Below are positions 17,159 to 25,629 of a DNA stretch of 64,000 bases, piece after piece. How positions within the stretch are numbered: the stretch's first letter is position 1; every line of letters begins with the position of its first letter. A program made the position numbers and the translations under genes. This DNA is from CAVRCA01 sp963719345 (lineage in GTDB: Bacteria; Pseudomonadota; Alphaproteobacteria; Acetobacterales; Acetobacteraceae). The notes beneath the pieces are model-generated. The model was not told the DNA's origin. It worked only from the letters and a program-made list of their open reading frames with translations, and searched no databases. The stretch lies in the NCBI GenBank assembly GCA_963719345.1, contig CAVRCA010000003.1, positions 124,001 to 188,000 of the forward strand. Direction: 5' to 3'.

Positions 17159-17802
17159 TGAGGCGGCGGGTCGCCATCCTGATCAGCGGCCGCGGGTCCA
17201 ACATGGCGGCACTCGTCGAGGCCGCCCGGGCGCCGTGCTTCCCGGCCGAGATCGCCCTGGTCGTCTCGAACCGGCCGGAGGCGGCCGGACTGAACCATGC
17301 CGCCGCTGCCGGGATAGCGACAGCCACAGTGGACCATCGCGGTTTCGGACGTGACCGGGGCGCCCACGAGGCGGCCATCAATCAGGTCCTGCGGGACGGG
17401 GGAATCGAACTCGTCTGCCTCGCCGGATACATGCGCCTGCTGACGCCGGTGCTGGTCGATCGCTGGGCCGGCCGGATGCTGAACATCCACCCCAGCCTTC
17501 TGCCCGCTTTCCCTGGATTGCACACCCACGAACGCGCGCTCGCTTCCGGCGTGAAACTGCACGGCTGCACCGTTCACATCGTCACCAACACGATGGACGA
17601 CGGCCCGATCATCGCCCAGGCGGCAGTGCCGGTGCTGCCCCAGGACGACGTCGAACGCCTGGCAGCCCGCGTGCTCGCGCAGGAGCACATCATCTATCCG
17701 ACCGCGCTCAGGACGGTCGCTCGGCAGGATATCCCAGCCGCGACGCCCGCCTCCGACTCGGCGCTACTGAACCCCTTGCCTGGAACGCCTGGACTGCCAT
17801 AA
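17158..17802 (+). CDS. purN: Phosphoribosylglycinamide formyltransferase
   Basis: 10-formyl-THF dependent formylation of GAR in purine synthesis, 214 aa. The N-terminal motif VAILISGRGSNM binds phosphate; LAGYMRLL, NIHPSLLPAFPGLHTHERA (catalytic Asn-His) and VTNTMDDGPIIAQ (catalytic Asp) are in place. The ATG overlaps the purM stop (TGATG). The last 15 or so residues, after TALRTVA, are a non-conserved tail. Confidence 0.95.
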   Translation: MRRRVAILISGRGSNMAALVEAARAPCFPAEIALVVSNRPEAAGLNHAAAAGIATATVDHRGFGRDRGAHEAAINQVLRDGGIELVCLAGYMRLLTPVLVDRWAGRMLNIHPSLLPAFPGLHTHERALASGVKLHGCTVHIVTNTMDDGPIIAQAAVPVLPQDDVERLAARVLAQEHIIYPTALRTVARQDIPAATPASDSALLNPLPGTPGLP

Positions 17803-17843
17803 AGGCGGTCGGGCGCATTCCATCCCACAAATCGAGACGTTCC

Positions 17844-17999
17844 ATGGCCGATCAGACAACCGTTGCAACCACGACCGAGACGCCGGACGCGTTCCTGGCC
17901 GACCGCGAGCGCTTCTGGGGGTCGTTCACGCGCTTCACGATGATCGCTGTCACGGCGGTGGTAATCCTCCTGATCCTGATGGCGATCTTCCTGCTCTGA
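17844..17999 (+). CDS. Small aa3-type cytochrome c oxidase subunit IV (COX4_pro_2 type)
   Basis: A 51-residue membrane protein. An acidic/Thr-rich N-terminus is followed by ERFWGSFTRF and one transmembrane helix (MIAVTAVVILLILMAIFLL) at the extreme C-terminus. This matches the tiny bacterial subunit IV (PF07835) of aa3 oxidases in length, the aromatic WxxFxR segment and the terminal helix. It lies 41 bases after purN on the same strand, away from any other oxidase gene in this window. No function in catalysis is known for the subunit. Confidence 0.8.
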   Translation: MADQTTVATTTETPDAFLADRERFWGSFTRFTMIAVTAVVILLILMAIFLL

Positions 18000-18006
18000 C
18001 CCGTCT

Positions 18007-19110
18007 CTACCAGCCATTCACCCGGTGCCACACGGCGACAACCTCGTCCCCGCCGTCGGTCACAAAATAGCGGTCGTGGGCCGCTGCCGTCATGCACGTG
18101 TGGTTCGGCACAATGCGTAGCTTGGCGCCGATCGGCAGGTCCAAGCGGATCGACGGATCGCCCTCGATCACCCCGTGCTCCTGATACGCTCGCCCGACCA
18201 CCGAACGGCCGAAGCGGCGCCGTCCCTGCTGATCCAGCACGAGCCCGAACCCGAAATCGTGCTCGGTGGCCTCGGTGCTGCGGTCCTTCGAGAGCGCCAG
18301 TCCGCCGGCATCGACCAGCAAGCGGTTCTGCCCGGGGCGACGGCCGATGACGCTGGCGAGGACCGTCAGGGCGATGTCGTCCGACCCATGTGTGCCGATC
18401 TCCGCCTGGAACAGGTCGCCGAACATGTAGACGCCGGCGCGTACCTCGCTCACGCCCTGCAATGAGCCGGCGTGCAGCGCCGTCGGCGAGCTGCCCATTG
18501 AAACGATGTCGACCACGTGACCGGCCTGCCGGAGCCGATGCGCGGCGAGGCTGATCCCCGCGCGCTCCGCCTCGGCGACGCGGGCGATCTCGGCTTGGCT
18601 GCGCCCGGAGTAGCTGTGCCCGGCGTGGGTAATCACGCCGGCTAGGCTGCCGCCGAGCCGCCGCGCCACGACCAGCAGCGCCGGATCGTCGGGGCCGACT
18701 CCGCCCCTTCCCTCGCCGGTGTCGATCTCGATCAGCGCCCGTATCCCGGCCGGATGCGCCGCCACGGAGGCGGCCATCTCCGGGTCGTCGGTGATGACGG
18801 TAACGGAGGCACCGGCGGCATTCAGCTTGGCGACCGCGTCGAGCTTGGGCGGCGTGATCCCGACGGCGTAGACGATATCGGTGATCCCGTGCCCGGCGAA
18901 AAACTCGGCTTCCGCGAGCGTCGAGACCGTGATCCCGCCCGGTTGTCCCTTGAGCGCCAGACGCGCCACTTCCACCGATTTGGCGGTCTTCATGTGCGGC
19001 CGCAACGGCACGCCGTGCCGCGCCAGCGCATCGGCCATCGTCTTTATGTTGCGCTTCAGCACGGCGCGGTTGAGCACGAGACAGGGCGTTGGCAGGTCGT
19101 CGAGTGTCAT
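18007..19110 (-). CDS. D-threonine aldolase / D-serine dehydratase-like PLP enzyme (fold type III)
   Basis: Alanine-racemase-fold, metal-assisted PLP enzyme, 367 aa. N-terminus LPTPCLVLNRAVLKRNI; the PLP lysine is in RPHMKTAKSVEVA. The C-terminal Asp/His/Cys metal site appears as PNHTCMTAAAHDRYFV. These are the signatures of the DSD1/D-threonine aldolase family, which also includes 3-hydroxy-D-aspartate aldolase BhcC. Which reaction applies here is open. It lies 33 bases downstream of a threonine-synthase-like enzyme on the same strand, which argues for a shared amino-acid route. Confidence 0.87.
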   Translation of the reverse strand: MTLDDLPTPCLVLNRAVLKRNIKTMADALARHGVPLRPHMKTAKSVEVARLALKGQPGGITVSTLAEAEFFAGHGITDIVYAVGITPPKLDAVAKLNAAGASVTVITDDPEMAASVAAHPAGIRALIEIDTGEGRGGVGPDDPALLVVARRLGGSLAGVITHAGHSYSGRSQAEIARVAEAERAGISLAAHRLRQAGHVVDIVSMGSSPTALHAGSLQGVSEVRAGVYMFGDLFQAEIGTHGSDDIALTVLASVIGRRPGQNRLLVDAGGLALSKDRSTEATEHDFGFGLVLDQQGRRRFGRSVVGRAYQEHGVIEGDPSIRLDLPIGAKLRIVPNHTCMTAAAHDRYFVTDGGDEVVAVWHRVNGW

Positions 19111-19143
19111 CGCCCGCAGTCGCCGGGCTCGGCAGCCTGGCGA

Positions 19144-20277
19144 TCAGAGCTCGATCCCCATCATCGCAGCGATCCGAGGCGTCGCCTTGAGGCCGGTTCC
19201 CGTCAGCACCAGCACGGTCGTCTGCTCGGGCTGGATGGCGCCCGACGCGAGCAGCTTGTCGAAGGCCGCGCCGACCTGCGCGCAGGTCGGCTCGACGTAG
19301 AACCCGAGAGCGGCCAGATCGCGCGTCGCCTGAATGATCTCCTCCTCGCTGAGCATCACCGCTCCGCCACGGGTCTCCCGCAGCGCGCCAAGCACCTCGA
19401 CCAAGCGCAGCGGTGCGGCGATGGCGGTGCCCTCGGCGATGGTTGGCCGGATCTCGGTCGGCACGGGCTCGTCGGTGCCCGACAGAAAGCTCTCCGCGAT
19501 GGGTGCGCAATTCGCCGGCTGGGCGGCGAAGATGCGCGGCAGCGCCGCGATCTGGCCCGATCGCAGCAATTCGCCGAAGCCGATGGAACAGCCGAGCACG
19601 TTCGAGCCGGCGCCGCACGGCACGATGACGTTGTCGGGTGCGCGGAAATCCAGATCCTCCCAGAGTTCGTAGGCGAGCGTCTTGGTGCCCTGGAGGAAGA
19701 AGGGGTGCCAGTTGTGGCTGGCGTAGAACACCTGCTCCGCCCGGCGCACCGCCGCCTCCGCCGTATCCTGGCGGCTCCCGTCCACCAGTTCGACCGCGGC
19801 GCCGTAGGCTCGCATCTGGACCGTCTTGGCCGGACTGGTCGAAGCGGGCGCCATGATTGTCGCCGCGAGACCTCCCGCCGCAGCGTAGGCGGCGATGCTG
19901 GCGCCGCCGTTGCCGGAACTGTCTTCCAGCACCGCCTCGACGCCCTGCTCGCGCAGCAGGGAGAGCATTACGCTCGCACCCCGATCCTTGAAGCTGCCCG
20001 TCGGCATGAACCATTCGCATTTGAAGAGCGCCGGTGCGCCGTGCAGCTGGCCGGCAACGAGCGGCGTGCAGCCCTCGCCCATGGTGATCGGCTGGTCCGG
20101 CACGAATGGCAGCGCCGCCCGATAGCGCCAGAGACTGCGGGTGCGGCTTTCGATGAGGTCCCGCCCGATGCCCGGCATAGGCGTGAGCAACAGGGGGGTC
20201 CGCGTCGGGCTGCACCAGCGAGGCTGGCCGAGATCGAAGGTCTCGCGGGTCCGCGGGTCGAGGTAGGCGGTCTGCAT
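19144..20277 (-). CDS. Threonine-synthase-like PLP enzyme (fold type II)
   Basis: PLP-dependent beta-replacing/eliminating enzyme, 377 aa. The PLP lysine is in PTGSFKDRGASVM, the phosphate loop is SSGNGGASIAAYAA-like, and GAGSNVLG and the late LTGTGLK are conserved. The N-terminal region with GEGCTPLV resembles threonine synthase, but alone it could equally be a dehydratase or a 2,3-diaminopropionate-type enzyme. Of two in-frame ATGs I take the second (MQTAYLDP), because GGAGG lies seven bases before it. It heads the two-gene operon with the fold-III enzyme and is divergent from the M20 hydrolase. Confidence 0.86.
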   Translation of the reverse strand: MQTAYLDPRTRETFDLGQPRWCSPTRTPLLLTPMPGIGRDLIESRTRSLWRYRAALPFVPDQPITMGEGCTPLVAGQLHGAPALFKCEWFMPTGSFKDRGASVMLSLLREQGVEAVLEDSSGNGGASIAAYAAAGGLAATIMAPASTSPAKTVQMRAYGAAVELVDGSRQDTAEAAVRRAEQVFYASHNWHPFFLQGTKTLAYELWEDLDFRAPDNVIVPCGAGSNVLGCSIGFGELLRSGQIAALPRIFAAQPANCAPIAESFLSGTDEPVPTEIRPTIAEGTAIAAPLRLVEVLGALRETRGGAVMLSEEEIIQATRDLAALGFYVEPTCAQVGAAFDKLLASGAIQPEQTTVLVLTGTGLKATPRIAAMMGIEL

Positions 20278-20373
20278 GAACATGCCTCCGCGCGGAAGGC
20301 TGGCGCGGGCCGACCGGAGTTGCAAGCCTGCCGCGGAGCGGAGGAGACTGGGACACCCAGCAAGGCCGAGCCG

Positions 20374-21489
20374 ATGACCGATCATGCCGCTGCCGCAACG
20401 GGACTGGCTCGCGACCTGATCGCGCTCGACAGTCGCAGTTTCGTCTCCAACCTCTCCGTCGCCGACCGGATCGAGCAGGCGTTGATCGGTTTCGAGATCG
20501 AACGCCTGGACTTCACCGATCCGAACGGGGTTCCCAAGCGCGCCCTGGTCGCCGCACGCGGCGGGCCGGGTGGCCTGGCGTTCTCCGGCCACATGGACAC
20601 GGTTCCCGATACCGGGTGGCAGGACGATCCGTGGTCGGCCCGACTGGACGATGATGGCGTGCTGCACGGCCTGGGCAGCACCGACATGAAGGGGCCGCTG
20701 GCGGCGATCATCGTCGCGGCGCATGCGCTTCCGCCACCTGTTCCGGTGGCGTTGCTGATCACCACCGACGAGGAAACGACGAAGCAGGGTGCGCGGCTGA
20801 TCGTGCAGCAATCGGAGCTGGTGCGGCGGGCGCGCCCGCGCGGCATCCTGGTCGCCGAGCCGACCGCCATGCTGCCCGTCCGCGGCCACCGCGCGCACAT
20901 CGGCTTCACCTGTGTCGCGACCGGCCAGCAGGCGCACAGCAGCACCGGCAAGGGGCGCAACGCGAACTGGCAGCTCATCCCGTTCCTGATGGAGATGCGG
21001 GCGATGTTCGAGCGGCTGCGCGCCGAGCCGGAGCTGCAGGACCCGAGCTACGACCCGCCGTTCAGCGACTTCAATCCGGTGATCGACAACCACGGGGCGG
21101 CTACCAACGTCACCGTGCCGACGGCCACCGCCCGGATAAAATTCCGCTACTCGGCCGGCGTCGATCCGGCGCCGGTCGTCGAGGCCGTTCATGCGGCCGC
21201 CGCGCGCCACGACATCGCGGTGACGGAGGCACGCGAGGGGGCACCCTTGGACCTGCCGGACGACCATCCGTTCGTGGCGTTCTGCAGCCGCATGGTCGAC
21301 GCCCCGGCGCGGACGGTTCCCTATGGGACCGATGCCTCGCAACTGCAGAAGCTGGCGCCGTGCGTCGTGCTCGGGCCGGGCGACATCGGCCAGGCGCACA
21401 CGCCGACCGAGAGCGCGCGCGTCGCCGACCTGGCGGCGTCGATTCCGGTTTTCATGCGGCTGGCCGAGGGTATGGCCTCCCAATCTTAG
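20374..21489 (+). CDS. M20-family metallohydrolase (ArgE/DapE/aminoacylase type)
   Basis: Di-zinc amidohydrolase, 371 aa. Metal and catalytic residues are in SGHMDTVPDTGW, GLGSTDMKGPLA (Asp), TTDEETTKQGA (Glu-Glu) and VAEPTAM; the dimerisation domain starts at RGHRAHIGFTC with AHSSTGKGRNAN; the last metal ligand is His in GQAHTPTE. It should release an amino acid from an N-acyl or dipeptide-like substrate. ATG at 20374. Divergent from the two PLP-enzyme genes across about 95 bases; the three may form one catabolic set. Confidence 0.87.
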   Translation: MTDHAAAATGLARDLIALDSRSFVSNLSVADRIEQALIGFEIERLDFTDPNGVPKRALVAARGGPGGLAFSGHMDTVPDTGWQDDPWSARLDDDGVLHGLGSTDMKGPLAAIIVAAHALPPPVPVALLITTDEETTKQGARLIVQQSELVRRARPRGILVAEPTAMLPVRGHRAHIGFTCVATGQQAHSSTGKGRNANWQLIPFLMEMRAMFERLRAEPELQDPSYDPPFSDFNPVIDNHGAATNVTVPTATARIKFRYSAGVDPAPVVEAVHAAAARHDIAVTEAREGAPLDLPDDHPFVAFCSRMVDAPARTVPYGTDASQLQKLAPCVVLGPGDIGQAHTPTESARVADLAASIPVFMRLAEGMASQS

Positions 21490-21499
21490 ATCGGCAGTC

Positions 21500-23080
21500 T
21501 CAGAACGGCAGCATGCCCTGCTTGGTGGCGGGCTTGCCGCCATCCGCGGTTGCCTTCACGTCGCCGTCCGCGAAATGCAGTCGCAGCCGCGCCCCCGGCT
21601 TGACCGCGCCCGCGCCGGTCAGCGCATGGCCGGAACTGTCGAACACCAACGCATAGCCCCGCCGCAGCACCGCCTCGGGAGAGACAGATTCGAGCCGGGC
21701 GGCAAGACCCTTCAGATGGGCTTCGGCCTCGCGCAGGCCGGCGCGCAGCGGCGCATCGGTCAGGCGTGAGATCGTCCGCGTCGCGCGAACGCGGTTGTCC
21801 CCCACGGAATGACGAAGCCCCGCCCCGAGCTGGCCGCCGACATTCGCCAGGGCGGCGCGCTTGGCGGCGATCGCCTGCTGCGGGGCCGGCAACCGGCCGT
21901 GGCGTTCCAGCTCGGACCGTCGTGCGGCCACGAGGTTGGGCAGGGCGAGGTGGAGGCGGAGCACCCGGTCCGCCACGCGCTCCCTGCCTGCCCTGATCCG
22001 GTCCGGCAGTTCGGGAATGGCCCGTTCGGCGCGCATCAGGGCGGCCCGGCGGGCGGCCAGCAGGTTGGGCAGCGCGAGAAGCAGCCGCTCCGCCCGGTCG
22101 TCGACGCGCTGCCGTGCGCTGCCGATCAGGGCGGGCAGATCCGGCAGGCTGCGCTCGGCTTGCCCGAGGCGAAGCCGCTGCTCCTGCACGAGCCGGCTCA
22201 GGCCGCCGAGCAGTCGCGCCGCCTTGTGCCGCATGTCGGCCACCAGATCGGCCCGGACCGGCACCGCGAGTTCGGCGGCGGCGGTGGGCGTCGGGGCCCG
22301 CCGGTCGGCGACGAAGTCGATCAACGTCGTGTCGGTCTCGTGGCCCACCGCCGAGATCAGCGGGATGCGGCAGGCGGCGGCGGCCCGCACCACGGCCTCC
22401 TCGTTGAACGCCATCAGGTCTTCGAGGCTGCCGCCGCCGCGCGCGACGATCACCACGTCGGGCCGAGGGATGCCGCCGCCCGGCCTGATCGCGTCGAAGC
22501 CGGCGATCGCGGCGGCGATCCGCACCGCGGCCCCCTCGCCCTGCACCGGCACCGACCACAGCAGGATTTCGCGCGGGAACCGTCGGGCGATCGTGGTGCG
22601 GATATCCTGGATCACCGCGCCCTGCGCCGACGTCACCACCCCGATCACCAGCGGCAGCATCGGCAGCTTCCGCTTGCGCGTGGCCTCGAACAGGCCCTCG
22701 GCGGCCAGGCGCTGGCGCAGCATCTCGATCCGCGCGAGCAGCGCGCCGGCGCCGGCATATTCGAGTCGCTCCACGACGAGCTGATACTCGGACCGCTCCG
22801 GGTAGGTGGAGAGCCGGCCAGTTGCGATCACCTCGACACCGTTCTCGGGGACCATGCCGAGGCGGGATGCGGTGAACCGCCAGGCCACCCCCCGCATCTT
22901 GGCGCCTTCGTCCTTGAGGCAGAAATAGACATGGCCCGAGGAATGGCGCTTCAGCTCGGTGATCTCGCCGCGCACCCGCACCCGGCCGAAAGCGTCCTCC
23001 AAGGTCCGCTTCACCGCTCCGGCGATCTCGGACACCGTGTATTCGGGCGTGTTGGTGACGGCGGCGCTCAGATCGTCCAT
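21500..23080 (-). CDS. xseA: Exodeoxyribonuclease VII large subunit
   Basis: Catalytic subunit of the single-strand specific nuclease ExoVII, 526 aa. N-terminal OB fold (VRVRGEITELKRHSSGHVYFCLKD), nuclease core with GVVTSAQGAVIQDI, ARGGGSLEDLMAFNEE and SAVGHETDTTLID, then a long coiled-coil arm. Between about residues 295 and 400 the arm contains approximate internal repeats of about 40 residues (LLLALPNLLAARRAALMRAE, LRLHLALPNLVAARRSELER). It ends with the small barrel LRRGYALVFDSSG. An ATG two codons after an upstream GTG is taken. Divergent from purD with 50 bases between; no xseB is seen here. Confidence 0.94.
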   Translation of the reverse strand: MDDLSAAVTNTPEYTVSEIAGAVKRTLEDAFGRVRVRGEITELKRHSSGHVYFCLKDEGAKMRGVAWRFTASRLGMVPENGVEVIATGRLSTYPERSEYQLVVERLEYAGAGALLARIEMLRQRLAAEGLFEATRKRKLPMLPLVIGVVTSAQGAVIQDIRTTIARRFPREILLWSVPVQGEGAAVRIAAAIAGFDAIRPGGGIPRPDVVIVARGGGSLEDLMAFNEEAVVRAAAACRIPLISAVGHETDTTLIDFVADRRAPTPTAAAELAVPVRADLVADMRHKAARLLGGLSRLVQEQRLRLGQAERSLPDLPALIGSARQRVDDRAERLLLALPNLLAARRAALMRAERAIPELPDRIRAGRERVADRVLRLHLALPNLVAARRSELERHGRLPAPQQAIAAKRAALANVGGQLGAGLRHSVGDNRVRATRTISRLTDAPLRAGLREAEAHLKGLAARLESVSPEAVLRRGYALVFDSSGHALTGAGAVKPGARLRLHFADGDVKATADGGKPATKQGMLPF

Positions 23081-23130
23081 CGCCACAGCCTATGCTACTG
23101 CCGTCGCGTCGCGAACAAGGGGGCGAGAGT

Positions 23131-24402
23131 ATGCGGGTGCTGGTGGTCGGCTCGGGCGGACGGGAGCACGCGCTGTGCTGGGCGCTGTCGGCCAGCCCGC
23201 TGCTCGACGAGCTGTGGTGCGCCCCCGGCAACCCCGGCATCGCCGAGGTCGCGGAAAACGTCCCGATCGCCGCCACCGATGTTTCTTCCATTGTGGCGTT
23301 CGCCGAGACCAACCAGGTCGACCTCGTCGTGCCCGGCCCGGAGGCGCCGCTGGTCGCCGGCCTCGCCGACGCGCTCGACCGGGTCGGCATCGCCTGCTGC
23401 GGCCCGACGGCGGCCGCCGCGCGGCTGGAGGGGAGCAAGAGTTTCGCCAAGGAGGTGTGCGAGGCCGCCGGCATCCCGACCGCCCGCTGGGAGCGGTTCG
23501 ACGACCCGGCGGCGGCACGGGAATTCGTGCAGCGCCGCGGCGCGCCGATCGTCGTCAAGGCGGACGGGCTGGCTTCGGGCAAGGGGGTCGTGGTGGCCGC
23601 AACCGAGGCGGAAGCGCTCGACGCGATCGAGACGATGATGCGGCAGCGCAGTTTTGGGAACGCGGGCGCGGCGGTGGTGTTGGAAGAATGCCTGGAGGGC
23701 GAGGAGGTGTCGCTGTTCGCCCTGTGCGACGGCGCGCACGCGGTTTGTCTCGGCGTCGCGCAGGATTACAAGCGGGCGGGCGAGGGCGACACCGGACCGA
23801 ACACCGGCGGCATGGGCGCCACTTCGCCGCCCGCCGCGTTCCCGCCGGCGCTGCAGGACGCAGCGATGGAGCGGATCATCCGCCCGACGCTGGCCGAGAT
23901 GGCCCGTCGCGGCACACCGTTCCGCGGCATCCTGTTCGCCGGCCTGATGCTCACCGCGGACGGGCCGAAGCTGATCGAGTTCAACGTGCGGCTGGGCGAC
24001 CCGGAATGCCAGGCGCTGCTGCCCCGGTTGACCTCCGACCTGCTGCCCGCGCTGGTCGCGGCCTGTGAAGGTGAACTCGCCAACTTCGACCTGCGCTGGC
24101 ACGCGACGCCGGCGATCGCGGTGGTGATGGCGGCGAGGGGCTACCCCGGCCCGGTGACGCGCGGCAGCGAGATCCGCGGCCTCGACCGCGCCGCCCAGGT
24201 GCCAGGCGTGCTGGTGTTCCACGCTGGCACCGAGTGGGATGCGGACGGCCGGCTGCTCGCCGCCGGCGGCCGGGTTCTTACGATTGTCGGTACCGCAGGC
24301 ACTTTGCGCTCCGCCCGCGACGCGGCGTACGCGGCGGTCAAGTCGATCGACTGGCCGGATGGTTTCTACCGCGAGGACATCGGTTTTCGCGGGCTTGGGT
24401 GA
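23131..24402 (+). CDS. purD: Phosphoribosylamine--glycine ligase
   Basis: GAR synthetase, ATP-grasp enzyme of purine synthesis, 423 aa. N-terminus MRVLVVGSGGREHAL, phosphate-binding KADGLASGKGVVVA, ATP-grasp GEEVSLFALCDG, and the metal-binding ending FNVRLGDPECQ are all present. The ATG follows AAGGGGGCGAG. Divergent from xseA, a pairing common in alphaproteobacteria. The gene closes the high-GC block; the sequence after it changes composition. Confidence 0.96.
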   Translation: MRVLVVGSGGREHALCWALSASPLLDELWCAPGNPGIAEVAENVPIAATDVSSIVAFAETNQVDLVVPGPEAPLVAGLADALDRVGIACCGPTAAAARLEGSKSFAKEVCEAAGIPTARWERFDDPAAAREFVQRRGAPIVVKADGLASGKGVVVAATEAEALDAIETMMRQRSFGNAGAAVVLEECLEGEEVSLFALCDGAHAVCLGVAQDYKRAGEGDTGPNTGGMGATSPPAAFPPALQDAAMERIIRPTLAEMARRGTPFRGILFAGLMLTADGPKLIEFNVRLGDPECQALLPRLTSDLLPALVAACEGELANFDLRWHATPAIAVVMAARGYPGPVTRGSEIRGLDRAAQVPGVLVFHAGTEWDADGRLLAAGGRVLTIVGTAGTLRSARDAAYAAVKSIDWPDGFYREDIGFRGLG

Positions 24403-24551
24403 TGCCGTGTTGGAGTCTACTGAGTTCGGTCATTGTCTCAATCGCCCAAACCGATGAGGGGACGGGTCTCCGCGCCAAGCCCCGGATTTATCGAACTACA
24501 TCCGCCCGCGGCGGTCGTTCCTTTGTAGGAATGGAAAGTGCAAAGTCGAGC

Positions 24552-25349
24552 TCATTGACAAGTGTTTAAGGGCGGAACGCTACCATCGAGCAGACGTGTA
24601 CCGGTTTCCGTCGAGCCGATTGACGTACCGTCATAAAGGGTTGACCCGGTGTCACTGTTGGCGACCGTGCTGTCACAATTCTCAAAGAACGATTCCTGAC
24701 ACGGATAGGGTCCGATAATCTCAAGGCCCTGAATCGGATTAGCCCTTTTGACCGGGCAGGAGCACGCAATCTGGTTGTCGCCAAGCGGAGTATCGGAACC
24801 TGGGGGAGAGTGCCCAATCGTGTTTGTGAAGCAGATGCCGCCATCACACTTAGCATAAGCAGCGCGGGAGGTACGCGGGCATATGTATAGCGCCTGGTTC
24901 CCAGACGGTGCGACAATCGACTGGGGTAGGCTGAAAGTGCTCACCATATAACCGTTGTTGACGCCTTCGGCATTTACAGAGCAAACGTTGCTGCTGTCGT
25001 AGTTGAACGGGGTGCTAATGCTGTCGCCTTTCAGCACGTTGCAGCTGCAATAGGCGACGTTGTTGAACACGAAGCAGCTGGCGCCGGCGCATAGAGCGTA
25101 GGTCTGGTCCCGACAGATCACGGGCGTGTTCCGAGCCAAGAGACCCGCGAGAGGATCGGCGCCGCCGCCGTCGGCGCCGCGGGCCGGACCTCCGGCCGTC
25201 AGCGCCAGCGCCGCCGCGAGCACCGCCGGAACGAGCGATGCCTTTCCGTTGACCAATTTGCGACGCGCCCCTCGCCGTTCGGCCGTCGGCGTCACAGCCT
25301 TGGGCTTGGGCCAATCCTTCTTCACGATCTCCAGCCGTGGTGGATGCAT
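24552..25349 (-). CDS. Cysteine-rich exported protein of unknown function with duplicated CxC module
   Basis: Unrecognised 265-residue protein. A basic N-terminal stretch leads to a signal-like hydrophobic segment (LVPAVLAAALALTAGGPARGA, residues 39-59). The mature part has 14 cysteines (79, 87, 92, 101, 103, 123, 157, 168, 173, 196, 198, 217, 225, 264). Residues 79-103 and 157-198 repeat one pattern: IC, a spacer, YAxCxGxxCF, then a CSC motif, with a long insert in the second copy. An even number of cysteines and a signal sequence suggest disulfides outside the cytoplasm. The exported core might start at a later codon than the ATG at 25349. Base composition is clearly less GC-rich than all neighbours. 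No neighbour suggests a role. Confidence 0.7.
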   Translation of the reverse strand: MHPPRLEIVKKDWPKPKAVTPTAERRGARRKLVNGKASLVPAVLAAALALTAGGPARGADGGGADPLAGLLARNTPVICRDQTYALCAGASCFVFNNVAYCSCNVLKGDSISTPFNYDSSNVCSVNAEGVNNGYMVSTFSLPQSIVAPSGNQALYICPRTSRAAYAKCDGGICFTNTIGHSPPGSDTPLGDNQIACSCPVKRANPIQGLEIIGPYPCQESFFENCDSTVANSDTGSTLYDGTSIGSTETGTRLLDGSVPPLNTCQ

Positions 25350-25629
25350 GGCGGCGTTCCTCTCTGAAGTTTGGCTTCAAAGACTACGGTCAACTAGAGG
25401 ATGTTGTCATTCCGCAGCGTGATGGGCTGTCAAAGGGTTTTGCTTTGTCGAGTCCAACGAAGCGTGGCCGTTGAATGCGCGCTCCGGACTGACATGACCT
25501 CGGAAAGCCCTAGGCTAGTAATTCGACGGAGGAAAGTGCGGCACTGACCCGCCTCTCGGAGCAACTAAGAGCGTCCATAAAGTCGAGGTACATCGCAACT
25601 CGACGCCGTCGCCTACGAACTATGGGGCG
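25350..25629. other. Low-GC intergenic stretch without a visible gene
   Basis: This 280-base gap lies between the cysteine-rich gene and tadA. It shares the lower GC content of the cysteine-rich gene. No open frame with coding character, tRNA, inverted terminal repeat or transposase remnant is visible. Together with 24403-24551 it frames the foreign-looking gene, so the promoter of that gene probably lies here. Confidence 0.5.

Noticed and set aside
17852..20398. 848-codon open frame on the - strand
   Set aside because: It overlaps two well-supported PLP-enzyme genes in another frame and carries arginine-rich low-complexity sequence only.
24403..25629. Insertion sequence or integrative element around the cysteine-rich gene
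   Set aside because: No transposase, integrase, terminal inverted repeats, target duplications or tRNA attachment site could be seen.
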